Below are positions 17,426 through 27,898 of a stretch of DNA of 64,000 bases, piece after piece. Source of the stretch: Polyangia bacterium (GTDB lineage Bacteria; Myxococcota_A; Polyangia; Fen-1088); the NCBI GenBank assembly GCA_036268875.1, contig DATATI010000087.1, positions 62,001 through 126,000 of the forward strand, given 5' to 3'. The position numbers and the translations under genes were made by a program. Position 1 is the first letter of the stretch. Every line of letters begins with the position of its first letter. A model generated the notes under the pieces. It had not been told where the DNA came from, made no database searches, and was given only the letters and a program-made list of their open reading frames with translations.

Positions 17426-18150
17426 TTGATGTCCTTTCCGGCGAAGTCGATGGCGAACCCTCGGGCGGCCAGTTTTCGCACGGCGGGCGGCGGAGGCGGA
17501 ACTTTTCGAGTGGCGGTGATGGCGGCGGTACAGGAATCGTCGAAATAACTGTTACCCGACGGATGCAAGAGGCGGCTGTCGGTGATGGTGCCGTCGGCGC
17601 CGACGCGGATGCGGATCTCCGCGGTCAGCCGGGCCAGCTCGGCGTCGGAGACCAGGCCGCTGGGTTCGGTCCAGTTGCGGCGGATCGCTTCGAAGATGGC
17701 GGTGGCGTATTCGTCGCCGGCGCTGGCCTCGTTGGCGGTGCCGCGCTCGGAGCCGTTGAGCTGGCCTTCGTCGGGTTCGGGATCGGCCAGAGCCTCCAGC
17801 TTGCGCGCGCGGTCCAGGGCGCGCCTCAGATTCTTGGAGATCTGCGGGTTATCCGGCCGCGGGGCTTCGGGCGGGGCTTTGACGGCGTTGGGATTCTCCG
17901 ACACTTTCAGCACCGGCGGCGGCGCTTGCGGCGTCGGCGGCTCCACCACGCGCGGCAACCAAAATTTTTCACGCGGCTTTCCCAGCTTGACCAGCTTGGC
18001 GACCACGAAGTCGCGCGGGATTTCCAGGGGCGGCGGCGTCTGGCTGTGGGCATAGCGAACCGCGCCCAGGACGGCCCCGTGCAGGACCAGGGTCACCAGC
18101 AGCCCAGCAAAATTGCGCCGCGGGGCGCGCCGATTGGTCCGTTCAGGCAC
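17422..18150 (-). CDS. TolA/TonB-like energy-transducing protein
   Basis: 242 residues. One membrane helix near residues 14-32 (FAGLLVTLVLHGAVLGAVRY) is followed by a Pro-rich periplasmic arm (PPTPQAPPPVLK). A TonB/TolA C-terminal domain (about 145-240) has YATAIFEAIRRNW, the strand ITDSRLLHPSGN and FDDSCTAAI. Its place between tolR and tolB makes it the functional TolA, although the C-terminal domain is of the general TonB_C type. It sits 4 bases after tolR. Confidence 0.88.
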   Translation of the reverse strand: MPERTNRRAPRRNFAGLLVTLVLHGAVLGAVRYAHSQTPPPLEIPRDFVVAKLVKLGKPREKFWLPRVVEPPTPQAPPPVLKVSENPNAVKAPPEAPRPDNPQISKNLRRALDRARKLEALADPEPDEGQLNGSERGTANEASAGDEYATAIFEAIRRNWTEPSGLVSDAELARLTAEIRIRVGADGTITDSRLLHPSGNSYFDDSCTAAITATRKVPPPPPAVRKLAARGFAIDFAGKDIK

Positions 18151-18154
18151 GCGC

Positions 18155-18565
18155 TCACTCCAGCGGGTCAGTCACCATGGCCAGCTTGTCGACGCCGGCT
18201 TGCTTGACGGCGGCCATGATCTTCACGACGTCGCCGTAGATGAGGTTGCGATCGGCGTGCAGGTACAGCTCGTGATCGGCGTTCAGCTTGGCGTTGCCGC
18301 GCAGGACCTTCTCGACATCGTCCCAGGGGATCTGCAGCTTGCCCAGAAAGACCCGCTTGTCCTTGGTGACGGTGAGGATCAGCTTGCCCTCGTCGTCGGG
18401 GATGGTCTGCGCTTTGGCCTCGGGCAGATCGACGTCGACCCCGGTTTGCAGCATGGGCGCGGTGACCATGAAGATGATCAGCAAGACCAGCATGACGTCC
18501 ACCAGAGGGGTCACGTTGATCTCCGTGAGCATCGACCCCTGGGTGTTGCCGCCGCTCATGGCCAT
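18155..18565 (-). CDS. tolR: TolR/ExbD biopolymer transport protein
   Basis: 136 residues. A single membrane helix (about 17-40) holds the conserved proton-pathway Asp in NVTPLVDVMLVLLIIFMV, followed by a periplasmic domain with VTKDKRVFLGK and the closing YGDVVKIMAAVKQAGVDKLAMVT. With TolQ it converts proton motive force into motion of TolA. Its ATG overlaps the tolQ stop (TAATG). Confidence 0.95.
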   Translation of the reverse strand: MAMSGGNTQGSMLTEINVTPLVDVMLVLLIIFMVTAPMLQTGVDVDLPEAKAQTIPDDEGKLILTVTKDKRVFLGKLQIPWDDVEKVLRGNAKLNADHELYLHADRNLIYGDVVKIMAAVKQAGVDKLAMVTDPLE

Positions 18566-19281
18566 TAGAAGAACCTCCGGCGCACGATGTTCAGAAAATC
18601 GCTGGAGAAGGCCTCCATGTCCGACGAGATGACCCGGATGCGCCTTGAGAAAAAGTTGTAAGCCATGACGGCCGGAATGGCGGCGACGAGGCCGATGGCG
18701 GTGGCCACCAGCGCCTCGGCGATGCCGGGCGCGACGGTGGCCAGGTTGGCGGCGCCCTTCGATCCGATGTTCCGGAACGAGTTCATGATGCCCCACACCG
18801 TGCCGAACAGACCGATGAACGGCGCCGCGCTGGCCGTGGTTCCCAGCAGCGGCACACGGCTTTCCATCTCGGTGATGGCGGTGGTGCGCGCGCGATCCAG
18901 GGCGCGCTGGATGCTTTCGATGTCGCCCAGCATGGCCTCGCCGGCGGGCTCGGCGGACTGCTCTTGCCGGCGTTTTTGCAGCTTGGCCAGCTCGGTGTAG
19001 CCGGCGCGGAAGACCTCGCCCACCGGCGACGGCGGCGACGCTTCGGAGATGCGCCAGATCTCGTCCAGGCGGCCGGTCTTCCAGAACACGTCCTGGAATT
19101 TCGTCGACCGAGAGGCGGCGTTGGACAGGTACATCGTCTTCGATCCGATGACGAACCAAGACGCCACCGACATCAGGATCAAAAGCCCCAGCACGCCTTT
19201 GACCACCGGCGAGGCGCCCAAAATCAGCGAAATGATGTCCAGGCGCGTCTCGGCCCCGGCCTGCAAGATGAGCGGCAACAT
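18565..19281 (-). CDS. tolQ: TolQ/MotA/ExbB proton channel protein
   Basis: 238 residues. Membrane helices lie at about 30-50, 135-160 and 175-200, with the family block LLGTTASAAPFIGLFGTVWGIMNSF and IAEALVATAIGLVAAIPAVMAYN. It is the first gene of the tolQ-tolR-tolA-tolB-ppx run, all leftward with overlaps or gaps of at most 14 bases. No ybgC precedes it; a divergent lipoprotein gene does. Confidence 0.95.
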   Translation of the reverse strand: MLPLILQAGAETRLDIISLILGASPVVKGVLGLLILMSVASWFVIGSKTMYLSNAASRSTKFQDVFWKTGRLDEIWRISEASPPSPVGEVFRAGYTELAKLQKRRQEQSAEPAGEAMLGDIESIQRALDRARTTAITEMESRVPLLGTTASAAPFIGLFGTVWGIMNSFRNIGSKGAANLATVAPGIAEALVATAIGLVAAIPAVMAYNFFSRRIRVISSDMEAFSSDFLNIVRRRFF

Positions 19282-19332
19282 CAGCGAATCACCTCCGTGC
19301 GTGCGCGATGAGAATCCATTGCCCGTCGCAGT

Positions 19333-19361
19333 TTGACACGAGGGCCGCTGGTTCCTAGTTT
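19333..19361 (+). promoter_or_regulatory. Sigma-70-like promoter, very short leader
   Basis: TTGACA, 17 bases, then TAGTTT. The hexamer ends 9 bases before the ATG of the first lipoprotein gene, so transcription should start within a few bases of the start codon. Confidence 0.5.
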
Positions 19362-19370
19362 CCTGGCAAC

Positions 19371-19922
19371 ATGAGTACCAGAATCTCCACCAGCTTGGGA
19401 CCTGTCCTGCGTTTCCGCAGGGCGGCGACGGCGACGGCGACGGCGGCGATGCTGGCCTCCGTCGGGCTGGGTGGCGGCGTCGGGTGCGTCAGCATCGATG
19501 GCGGTTCGGTCGAGTTTTCGTGGGTGCTGCGCACCGCCGACGGTCGCGCCATCGGCGACTGCGGCTGCAGCAACCCGCCGGTGGCCAGCGTGAGGCTGAA
19601 CCTGCGGCTGGTCAGCGCGGCCGGCACCGACGAAGGCGCCATGCCCTGTGCCGGCCGGACCCAATGTCAGTTTTCCTGCCAGCGCCAGACCGGGGCCACC
19701 CCGTTTGACATTCCCGAGACCAAACCCGACCAGCTGTACCTGGTCTCCATCGACGCCCTGGCCGCCGACGGCTCCGCCCTGCCGACGATCAAGACCCCGC
19801 CGCCGGTGGCGCGAAGCGTGGTCAGGGGGCAGCCGACCGACATGGGCGCCTTACTATTGGTGACGGAATGCGCGGACGCATGTTCGGGTGTGAATGGTCA
19901 GGGGGTGTGCGCCCGTCCATGA
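19371..19922 (+). CDS. Lipoprotein, first of three related small proteins
   Basis: 183 residues with a lipoprotein-type signal (ASVGLGGGVGC). The mature part starts with a strand pattern VEFSWVLRTADGRAIGDCGC, then VASVRLNLRL, six further Cys, and a Pro-rich region (IKTPPPVA). The same 'polar-W-strand / DG / C / VRL' order recurs in the next two genes, so all three are probably diverged duplicates with an immunoglobulin-like or carboxypeptidase-regulatory-like fold. Function unknown; likely outer-membrane anchored. No Shine-Dalgarno box. Confidence 0.7.
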   Translation: MSTRISTSLGPVLRFRRAATATATAAMLASVGLGGGVGCVSIDGGSVEFSWVLRTADGRAIGDCGCSNPPVASVRLNLRLVSAAGTDEGAMPCAGRTQCQFSCQRQTGATPFDIPETKPDQLYLVSIDALAADGSALPTIKTPPPVARSVVRGQPTDMGALLLVTECADACSGVNGQGVCARP

Positions 19923-19977
19923 AAATGACGAACGACCGTTGTGATCGCACAATGCGAATCAACCATAGGAGACGGCC

Positions 19978-20370
19978 ATGACACGGGCGACGTTTGGAAA
20001 GCTTGGGGCGCTGGTGCTGATCGGTGTGACCGCGACGGCGATTTCGGGGTGCGGAGGGGGAGGCTGTCACGGCGAGGTGGACATCACCTGGACCGTGGTG
20101 GATTCCAACAACACGCCGATCACTTGCGAGCAGGCGGGCGCCGCGACGGTCTTGCTAAAAATGGACGACCACGTGTCGCCACCGTTCCCGTGCAACGCCT
20201 ACCAGGGGCGGGCACCGGGACTGGCGGTCGGAACGTATACCGCCGCTCTGCAGTTGCAGGACGTCAATGGCAATGTGTTGTCGCAGACGCCCGACATGCA
20301 AGTGCCAATCAACGCCGCTTGCGGCGCGACGGTTCTGCCGCAAACGGCTTTCGAAGTAGCGACGCCCTGA
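19978..20370 (+). CDS. Lipoprotein, second of three related small proteins
   Basis: 130 residues with AGGAGA before the ATG. The lipobox is TAISGC after a 20-residue hydrophobic segment; the mature protein opens GGGGCHGEVDITWTVVDSNN. It shares with its neighbours the Trp-containing first strand, a Cys after the 'NTPITCEQAGA' turn, and the later GTYTAALQLQDVNG strand. No known catalytic motif. Confidence 0.7.
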   Translation: MTRATFGKLGALVLIGVTATAISGCGGGGCHGEVDITWTVVDSNNTPITCEQAGAATVLLKMDDHVSPPFPCNAYQGRAPGLAVGTYTAALQLQDVNGNVLSQTPDMQVPINAACGATVLPQTAFEVATP

Positions 20371-20396
20371 GCCCGCCGGTGCTATAAGCGGCGGCC

Positions 20397-20999
20397 ATGC
20401 AAGCGGGCATGCGAGTTTGGGCGGCCGTCGCGGCGGTTCTGGCGCTGGCGGGCGGCTTCGGCTGTCACAGCGACGGCAGCTATCAGATGACCTGGTCGTT
20501 TTCCGCCGCCGCCGACGGAACGCCAGTCATGGCGGACGCTTTGGCCTGCGCCAGCAGCGGCGTGTTCTCCATTCGCGTCGTCGGGACCAGCACGGAAGGC
20601 GACGGCGACGAAGTGGAGACGCCGTGTGCGCCGGGCCAGCTGACGCGCGGGGTGCCTCCCGGGACATGGTCGTTCACCGTGACCGCGCTGGACGGCCGCG
20701 GGCGCTACCATGGCGATCAGTTTCCCGAGCCATCCGCCGACGCCGACGCCGAGGCAGATGCTGGCATCATCGACTACTTGCAAGCGATGGCGGGTCCCGC
20801 GACGGTGGTGCGCGATCAGACCGTGACAATTCCGGTCGTCATGCTGACACCCGGGCCGACCTGCAGCGACGGCGTCGACAACAACGACGATGGCCGTATC
20901 GACCTGGACGATCCGACCTGCAGGGGCAATCCCGACGGCACCGAGGGCGCCGCGCTGCCGCTGCCGCCCTCGGACGCCGGGGCCGACGAATCTCCTTGA
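20397..20999 (+). CDS. Lipoprotein with Asp-rich calcium-type motif
   Basis: 200 residues. The lipobox is in LALAGGFGC. The N-terminal half repeats the pattern of the two preceding genes (YQMTWSFSAAADGTPV, then VFSIRVVGT). The C-terminal half adds CSDGVDNNDDGRIDLDDPTC, a motif common in Myxococcota surface proteins, whose Asp spacing resembles thrombospondin-type-3/dockerin calcium loops. The start is 26 bases after the previous stop and 8 bases after a TATAAG hexamer. Function unknown. Confidence 0.72.
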   Translation: MQAGMRVWAAVAAVLALAGGFGCHSDGSYQMTWSFSAAADGTPVMADALACASSGVFSIRVVGTSTEGDGDEVETPCAPGQLTRGVPPGTWSFTVTALDGRGRYHGDQFPEPSADADAEADAGIIDYLQAMAGPATVVRDQTVTIPVVMLTPGPTCSDGVDNNDDGRIDLDDPTCRGNPDGTEGAALPLPPSDAGADESP

Positions 21000-21062
21000 G
21001 GGAGGGCTGCGGGCAGGTGCGCCGCATCTGGCGCCCCGTGGTCATTGGGTTAAGCTTGACGT

Positions 21063-21818
21063 ATGCCTGAGTTGCCGCCGGGGCGGCGCCCCTCGTCCCC
21101 CTCGGGGTATCCGTCGTGGACCCGCCCGATCCGCGAACGCTTGACCCCCGCCATCAAGGCGCTGGTCATCGTCCAGGTTCTGTTGTTCGCGTTCTACAAG
21201 CTGGTGCCGCAAAGCCACACCCTGTTGGCCGAGCATCTGGCCCTTGGTCCGGGGCTTTTCGCGGGCGAAGTCTGGCAGCTTATGACGTCGCTTTTTCTTC
21301 ACACCGACGGCGTGACCTTGCTCTTGAACCTGATCGGCCTTTGGTTCGTCGGGGCGTTCACGGAGCGCACCAGCGGGACACGCCGGTTCCTGCTGCTGTT
21401 CCTGGGCGCCGGGGTGCTGTCGAACCTGGCGATGGCCGGCGTGGCGCGCCTGGGGATGTATCAAAACGGCGAGATATTCTTCGGCGCTTCGTACGCCATC
21501 CTGGCCTTGTTCGTGGCCTACGGACGCACGTTCGGCCGAGCGCAGACGCAGATCCTGGGCGGCCTTTTCATGCAGGCGCAGAACCTGTCGCTGCTGCTGG
21601 TCGGATTTTCGGTGGTGATGAATCTGTACCAGCGCGACTGGGCAGGATTGGCCGGCAGCCTGACCGCCGCCGCTGTCGGGTACTTCATGGCCGGCGGCAA
21701 CCTGCGCGAGATGGTGGGCGCCGTGCGCCGCTGGGTTCCGCGCCGGGCGCGCCGCCGCTACCGGGTCCTGGATGGCGGACAGGCGAGCGCCGGTAAGCGC
21801 CAGAAGTACTGGAATTAA
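21063..21818 (+). CDS. Rhomboid-family membrane protein, probably inactive
   Basis: 251 residues with about six membrane helices. Rhomboid landmarks are WQLMTSLFLHTDGVTLLLNL (helix 2 region, with His80), GLWFVGAFTE and the nucleophile loop FFGASYAI with Ser143. The last helix should carry the catalytic His in an 'AHLGG' block; here it reads WAGLAGSLTAAAVGYF with no His. The protein therefore probably lacks serine-protease activity and may be a rhomboid-like chaperone or pseudoprotease. The C-terminus is Arg-rich and cytosolic. Confidence 0.75.
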   Translation: MPELPPGRRPSSPSGYPSWTRPIRERLTPAIKALVIVQVLLFAFYKLVPQSHTLLAEHLALGPGLFAGEVWQLMTSLFLHTDGVTLLLNLIGLWFVGAFTERTSGTRRFLLLFLGAGVLSNLAMAGVARLGMYQNGEIFFGASYAILALFVAYGRTFGRAQTQILGGLFMQAQNLSLLLVGFSVVMNLYQRDWAGLAGSLTAAAVGYFMAGGNLREMVGAVRRWVPRRARRRYRVLDGGQASAGKRQKYWN

Positions 21819-21834
21819 AGCGTCCCGCCCGTAG

Positions 21835-23757
<1,923 letters not shown>

Positions 23758-23768
23758 GCCCGACCTTG

Positions 23769-24155
23769 ATGCGCGCCTGGCGGACCATTTCGCGGCCTTT
23801 TTGCCCGGGGGCGCTGCTTCTGGCGGCGGCCCTGGTCGGGGCCGGCTGCAGCAGCGCGGGCGATGACCCGGGGCCCGCTGTGCCGGTGCAACCGGCAGGC
23901 ATCTACGCCCAGATGTGCGCCCGCTGTCATGGCCCCGGCGGCCACGGCGATCCGGAGATCAAGAAGACCTTGCCCAACGTGCGCGACTTCGCCGACCCGG
24001 TTTTTCAAGCCCAATCCAGCTATGAAGAGATCGGCCGGGTGATCATGACCGGCAAGGGACAGATGCCCGCTTTCGGCGCTGCGTTGAGCATGCCGAAGAT
24101 TCAGGCCCTCTCAGGCTACGTCAAACGCCTGGGCAAACCGTCGGCGCCGCACTAA
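23769..24155 (+). CDS. Cytochrome c lipoprotein
   Basis: 128 residues. The signal ends in a lipobox (LVGAGC), and the mature protein is a single class I cytochrome c domain: heme site CARCH and distal Met ligand in GKGQMPAFG, followed by the final helix IQALSGYVKRL. It probably carries electrons in the periplasm, anchored by lipid. It starts 11 bases after thiC. Confidence 0.9.
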   Translation: MRAWRTISRPFCPGALLLAAALVGAGCSSAGDDPGPAVPVQPAGIYAQMCARCHGPGGHGDPEIKKTLPNVRDFADPVFQAQSSYEEIGRVIMTGKGQMPAFGAALSMPKIQALSGYVKRLGKPSAPH

Positions 24156-24168
24156 AATCCGCGGCGAT

Positions 24169-24966
24169 ATGCGCGTGCGCGTTCGCTTACGGCGTAGGCC
24201 GTGGTCCTTGATTGTCATCGGTTTGCTGATCGCCATCTTCGCTGCCGGCGGGGCGGCACGCGCTGGCGACTACGGCAAGGTGTACGCGGAAGGTTTGCGG
24301 CACTCGCGCAAGGGGGCGGCGCTGGCCGGCGTCAACAACTGCAAGGCGGCGGTGCCGGAGTACACCAAGGCGTTCAAGATGCTGAAGGATCCGGTGCTGC
24401 TGTTCAACCGCGCCGAGTGCTTCCGCGCGTTGGGACAGAACGACAACGCGCTCATCGACTATCGTCAGTTTCTGGCTCAATTGCCGACGGCGCCGAACCG
24501 GGCGCAGGTCGAGGCCCAGATCGGCGCGCTGTCGTCCACGCCGGGTGTCGCGGCGCCCGCGGCCAGCAAAGACACGCCGGCCGTTCCGCCGATGGTGCCG
24601 CAGCCAGGCGATTCGTTGGCTCCGTCACCGGCCGCCGGCAGCGCCCCCATCGTCGGCGAGGGACCCGACGACAAACAACCGGCAGCCGACGCCGTGGTGG
24701 CAGCGCGCGACGACTCGCCGCCGGCCTTGCCGGCGCAAACTGCCCCCGAGCTGGACGTCGTTCACATGGATCCGGCGACCATGCCGCCTGAGACAGCGCC
24801 GTCGAGCCCGAAGCTGGACCGCCCGGCGCACCGCTCTGTCCTGTCGCGCTGGTGGTTCTGGACCGTCGCCGCGATGGTGGTGGGCGGCGGCGTGGCCGCC
24901 TATTTCGTTTTGCGCTCGGACAAGAACGACGTTCCCCCCTCAAAATTAGGCAACTTTCAATTCTAG
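24169..24966 (+). CDS. TPR protein with C-terminal membrane anchor
   Basis: 265 residues. The N-terminal hydrophobic segment (about 14-30, ending ARA) is a signal peptide or anchor. Residues about 35-115 form a TPR-like repeat (AVPEYTKAFKMLKDPVLLFNRAECFRALGQ, NALIDYRQFL), the type common in Myxococcota envelope proteins. A long Pro/Ala/Asp-rich linker leads to a membrane helix near 222-245 (WWFWTVAAMVVGGGVAAYFVL) and a short tail. The layout matches that of the PEGA protein at 48534. Function unknown. A TAAAAT hexamer ends 10 bases before the ATG. Confidence 0.75.
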   Translation: MRVRVRLRRRPWSLIVIGLLIAIFAAGGAARAGDYGKVYAEGLRHSRKGAALAGVNNCKAAVPEYTKAFKMLKDPVLLFNRAECFRALGQNDNALIDYRQFLAQLPTAPNRAQVEAQIGALSSTPGVAAPAASKDTPAVPPMVPQPGDSLAPSPAAGSAPIVGEGPDDKQPAADAVVAARDDSPPALPAQTAPELDVVHMDPATMPPETAPSSPKLDRPAHRSVLSRWWFWTVAAMVVGGGVAAYFVLRSDKNDVPPSKLGNFQF

Positions 24967-24973
24967 GACGGAC

Positions 24974-25462
24974 ATGACCGCACTGACTTTCCGATCGCCG
25001 GGCAGGTGGCTGACGGGGCTGGCTCTGACCGGCGTGCTGTGCGCGGGCTGCTTTGATCCCAACACGTTCGTACACGTCACCGTCAGCGGCGACGTGCAGG
25101 GAATCGCCCAGCTCCGGGTCATTCTCGACGCCGGCGGGTTGTCGACGATGACGTTCATCCCGAACACGCCGGACGCCATCTCGCTGCCCACCGATTTCAC
25201 CATCGAGATGGATCGCAGCCGCAGCGGCGAGTTGATGATGATGATCGACGCCTTTCCCTCTGACGCCCACGTCGCTGAGCCGCCGCCCAGCCTGGGCAGC
25301 GGCAGCGCTGACGTGCCGGCCCTGATGGTTGGCCAGACCAACGAAGTGTCGGTCGAATTGACCCCTGCGCCGCCGCCGGACACCACCGGCACCGACGGCG
25401 GCACTGCCGACGGCGGCGATCCGGGCGCGGGCGCTGATGCCAGCGACAACACCGGCGTTTGA
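24974..25462 (+). CDS. Lipoprotein of unknown function
   Basis: 162 residues. The lipobox is LTGVLCAGC. The mature part has a short beta-type domain (VHVTVSGDVQGIAQLRVILD) and ends in a Pro/Gly/Asp-rich low-complexity tail (PPPDTTGTDGG). It starts 7 bases after the TPR/TM gene and is probably co-transcribed with it. No family recognised. Confidence 0.65.
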   Translation: MTALTFRSPGRWLTGLALTGVLCAGCFDPNTFVHVTVSGDVQGIAQLRVILDAGGLSTMTFIPNTPDAISLPTDFTIEMDRSRSGELMMMIDAFPSDAHVAEPPPSLGSGSADVPALMVGQTNEVSVELTPAPPPDTTGTDGGTADGGDPGAGADASDNTGV

Positions 25463-25493
25463 ACCATCGACGCCAGAGGCTGGGAGTTTCTGC

Positions 25494-26651
25494 ATGACCA
25501 TCGCTCTTCGCGTGCTGTCCGATACGCCCGAGACCAGGGATCGCCCTGACGACTGGCGCTGGCAGCTGCGCCATCGCATCACCACCAAGGACGAGATCGC
25601 CGCCCGCTTGCCGCTGACGCCCGAGGAAGAGGCCGGTCTGGACGCGGCGCCAGGGCATTTCCGGGTGGCGGTGACGCCGTATTATTTTTCGCAGATCGAT
25701 CGCGACCACCCGTCGTGCCCGGTGCGCATGCAGGTGATCCCGCGCGGGCGCGAGCTGATCAACGAGCCAGGTGATCTGATCGATCCGCTGGGCGAGGACG
25801 CGCACTCGCCGGCGACAGGGATTTTCCATCGCTACCCCGATCGCTGCCTGCTGCTGGCCCTGGATCGCTGCGCGATCTATTGCCGCCACTGCAACCGGCG
25901 CCGGCTGGTCGGGCAGGAAGAATCGCCCATCACGCGGGAGAATCTCTCGGCGGCGCTGGACTACATCCGGCGGACGCCGGCCATCCGCGACGTGCTGATC
26001 TCGGGCGGCGATCCGCTGACCCTGTCGACCAACCGCCTGGAAGAGATCGTGGCCGGCGTGCGCGCCATCCCGCACGTCGAGATCGTCCGCATCGGAACCC
26101 GCGTTCCGGTGGTGCTGCCCATGCGCGTCGACGACGAGCTGTGCGCCATGCTGCGCCGTTATCATCCGCTTTTCATCAACACCCACTTCAACCACCCCAA
26201 AGAGCTGACGCCGCTGGCCCGCGCCGCCTGCGAACGCCTGGCCGACGCCGGCATTCCTCTCGGCAACCAGACGGTGCTCTTGCGCGGGGTGAACTCGTCG
26301 GCGCGGGTGATCCGCAAGCTGTTTACGGAACTTTTACGTTGCCGGGTGCGGCCGTACTATCTGTTTCAAGGCGACGTGGCCGCCGGCACCTCGCACCTGC
26401 GCACGTCGGTCGAAACCGGCATCGAGATCATGCAACAGCTGCGTGGCCACATCTCCGGCCTGGCCGTGCCGCATCTGGTGATCGACACCCCCGGCGGCAT
26501 GGGCAAGGTCAGCATCGGCCCCGATTACGTGGTCGCGCGCGGCGACGACCACTGGACCTTGCGCAACTACGAAGGTCGGCTGGTCGACTATCCGCAGCCG
26601 ATGGAGAAAGACGCCACCTGCGACTATGACCGCGTCTATTTCGGCGACTGA
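25494..26651 (+). CDS. KamA-family radical SAM aminomutase
   Basis: 385 residues. The radical SAM cluster is CAIYCRHC (Cys126, Cys130, Cys133); ISGGDPLTLS, the PLP-family HLRTSVETGIEIMQQL and the substrate loop VIDTPGGMGKV place it with lysine 2,3-aminomutases. Members convert L-lysine to beta-lysine with SAM and PLP; the related EpmB acts in EF-P modification, but that form is shorter. No partner gene (epmA, efp, ablB) is adjacent, so the exact substrate is open. The start has GGGAG 9 bases upstream. Confidence 0.9.
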   Translation: MTIALRVLSDTPETRDRPDDWRWQLRHRITTKDEIAARLPLTPEEEAGLDAAPGHFRVAVTPYYFSQIDRDHPSCPVRMQVIPRGRELINEPGDLIDPLGEDAHSPATGIFHRYPDRCLLLALDRCAIYCRHCNRRRLVGQEESPITRENLSAALDYIRRTPAIRDVLISGGDPLTLSTNRLEEIVAGVRAIPHVEIVRIGTRVPVVLPMRVDDELCAMLRRYHPLFINTHFNHPKELTPLARAACERLADAGIPLGNQTVLLRGVNSSARVIRKLFTELLRCRVRPYYLFQGDVAAGTSHLRTSVETGIEIMQQLRGHISGLAVPHLVIDTPGGMGKVSIGPDYVVARGDDHWTLRNYEGRLVDYPQPMEKDATCDYDRVYFGD

Positions 26652-26659
26652 GCCTGGCG

Positions 26660-27361
26660 TCAGCCTTCCAGGCCGGCGCTGGGACAGAACGGCGCCAGCG
26701 TGCACGACGCGCAGTTCGGTTTGCGGGCGAAACAAACCCGTCGGCCGTGCCAGATAAGCTGGTGCGAAAAGCGGATCCAGTTTTCCTTCGGCACCACCTT
26801 CATCAGGTCCTGCTCGATCTTTTTCACCTCGTTCGAGCGGGTGAGGCCAAGCCGCATGCTCAGGCGCTGGACATGGGTATCGACGACCACGCCCTCGGCC
26901 AGGCCGAAGGCGGTGCCCAGCACCACGCTGGCGGTCTTGCGAGCCACGCCGGGCAGCTTGGTCAGCTCGGCCAGCGTGCGCGGGACCTGCCCGCCGTGAA
27001 GCGCGACCAATCCCTGCGCCGTGCCCTTCAGGCTCTTGGCCTTTTGTCGGTAAAAACCGGTCGAACGGATCAGGCCCTCCAGTTCGGGCAGGCGGGCCTT
27101 GGCCATTGCCGTCGCGTCGGGGAAGCGTTGGAACAGCGCGGGCGTCACCTTGTTGACCCGCAGGTCGGTGGTCTGGGCCGACAGGATGGTCGCGCACAAG
27201 AGCTGAAATTCGTTCTGGCGATCCAGCTCGCAGTCGACCTCCGGATAGGCTTCTTCCAGGCCATCGACGATCGAGCGGACGCGCGCCGGATCCGGCGGCC
27301 ACCGTCCGCGGCGCGGCTTGCGCGTGGCCTTGGTGATCACCTTCGTCAGTCCGCGGGGCAT
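26660..27361 (-). CDS. nth: Endonuclease III
   Basis: 233 residues. This bifunctional DNA glycosylase/AP lyase removes oxidised pyrimidines. The helix-hairpin-helix is LPGVARKTASVVLGTAFG with catalytic Lys142, and Asp161 lies in VVDTHVQRL. The C-terminal [4Fe-4S] ligands are CX6CX2CX5C (CFARKPNCASCTLAPFC). The basic N-terminal 20 residues are an extension. The start chosen (MPRGL) leaves 25 bases to the divergent gene; the alternative Met nine codons earlier would overlap that gene. Confidence 0.95.
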   Translation of the reverse strand: MPRGLTKVITKATRKPRRGRWPPDPARVRSIVDGLEEAYPEVDCELDRQNEFQLLCATILSAQTTDLRVNKVTPALFQRFPDATAMAKARLPELEGLIRSTGFYRQKAKSLKGTAQGLVALHGGQVPRTLAELTKLPGVARKTASVVLGTAFGLAEGVVVDTHVQRLSMRLGLTRSNEVKKIEQDLMKVVPKENWIRFSHQLIWHGRRVCFARKPNCASCTLAPFCPSAGLEG

Positions 27362-27386
27362 GTCCGGCGTTATAACATCGCTGCCC

Positions 27387-27737
27387 ATGGACGAATCGCC
27401 CGAGGAGTTGGAGCAGATCCGCGCGGAAGCGGCGCGCATCGACGTGCACCAGTACCGCAACCGCTTTCGCGTTTTCAAGGCCGTCGGCCTGGGGGCTTTC
27501 CTGGCCGGCCTGGTTTGGCTGATCCTGCTGATGCTGGACAGCCGGCGCAACCCCTGCGAACGGGTGCGTGACCACTTTTGCCGGCAGGATGTGAAAAGCC
27601 TGGCCTGTCATACCTACGAAAGCGTCTTCGACGAATCGGCGCACGACGAAAGCGAAGCCATGCGGGCCAACATCCGGTCGCAGTGCCAGTCGAAGATCGA
27701 TCGACTGAAAGAAGAAGACGGCGTCACCGTCCGCTAA
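27387..27737 (+). CDS. Small single-pass membrane protein
   Basis: 116 residues. A charged, probably cytosolic N-terminus (about 1-28) is followed by one membrane helix (GLGAFLAGLVWLILLML) and a C-terminal domain of about 65 residues with four Cys (PCERV, HFCRQ, LACHTY, SQCQSK), which would be periplasmic and could form disulfides. Unrecognised family. It is divergent from nth. A TATAAC hexamer ends 10 bases before the ATG and there is no Shine-Dalgarno box. Confidence 0.65.
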   Translation: MDESPEELEQIRAEAARIDVHQYRNRFRVFKAVGLGAFLAGLVWLILLMLDSRRNPCERVRDHFCRQDVKSLACHTYESVFDESAHDESEAMRANIRSQCQSKIDRLKEEDGVTVR

Positions 27738-27898
27738 GCGGCGGGTCAGCGGCGAACGGCGCTGCACGCCGCGCGCTAGAATGCCGCTCCTTTGCCGGAC
27801 AACATTGCCCATGGATCGCCGAATCCAGGCCCTATCTGATCACGCTCCTTAACGGCCGCGGCAAGGTCGAATGGGTGAATGACCTTTTCGGCGACATA

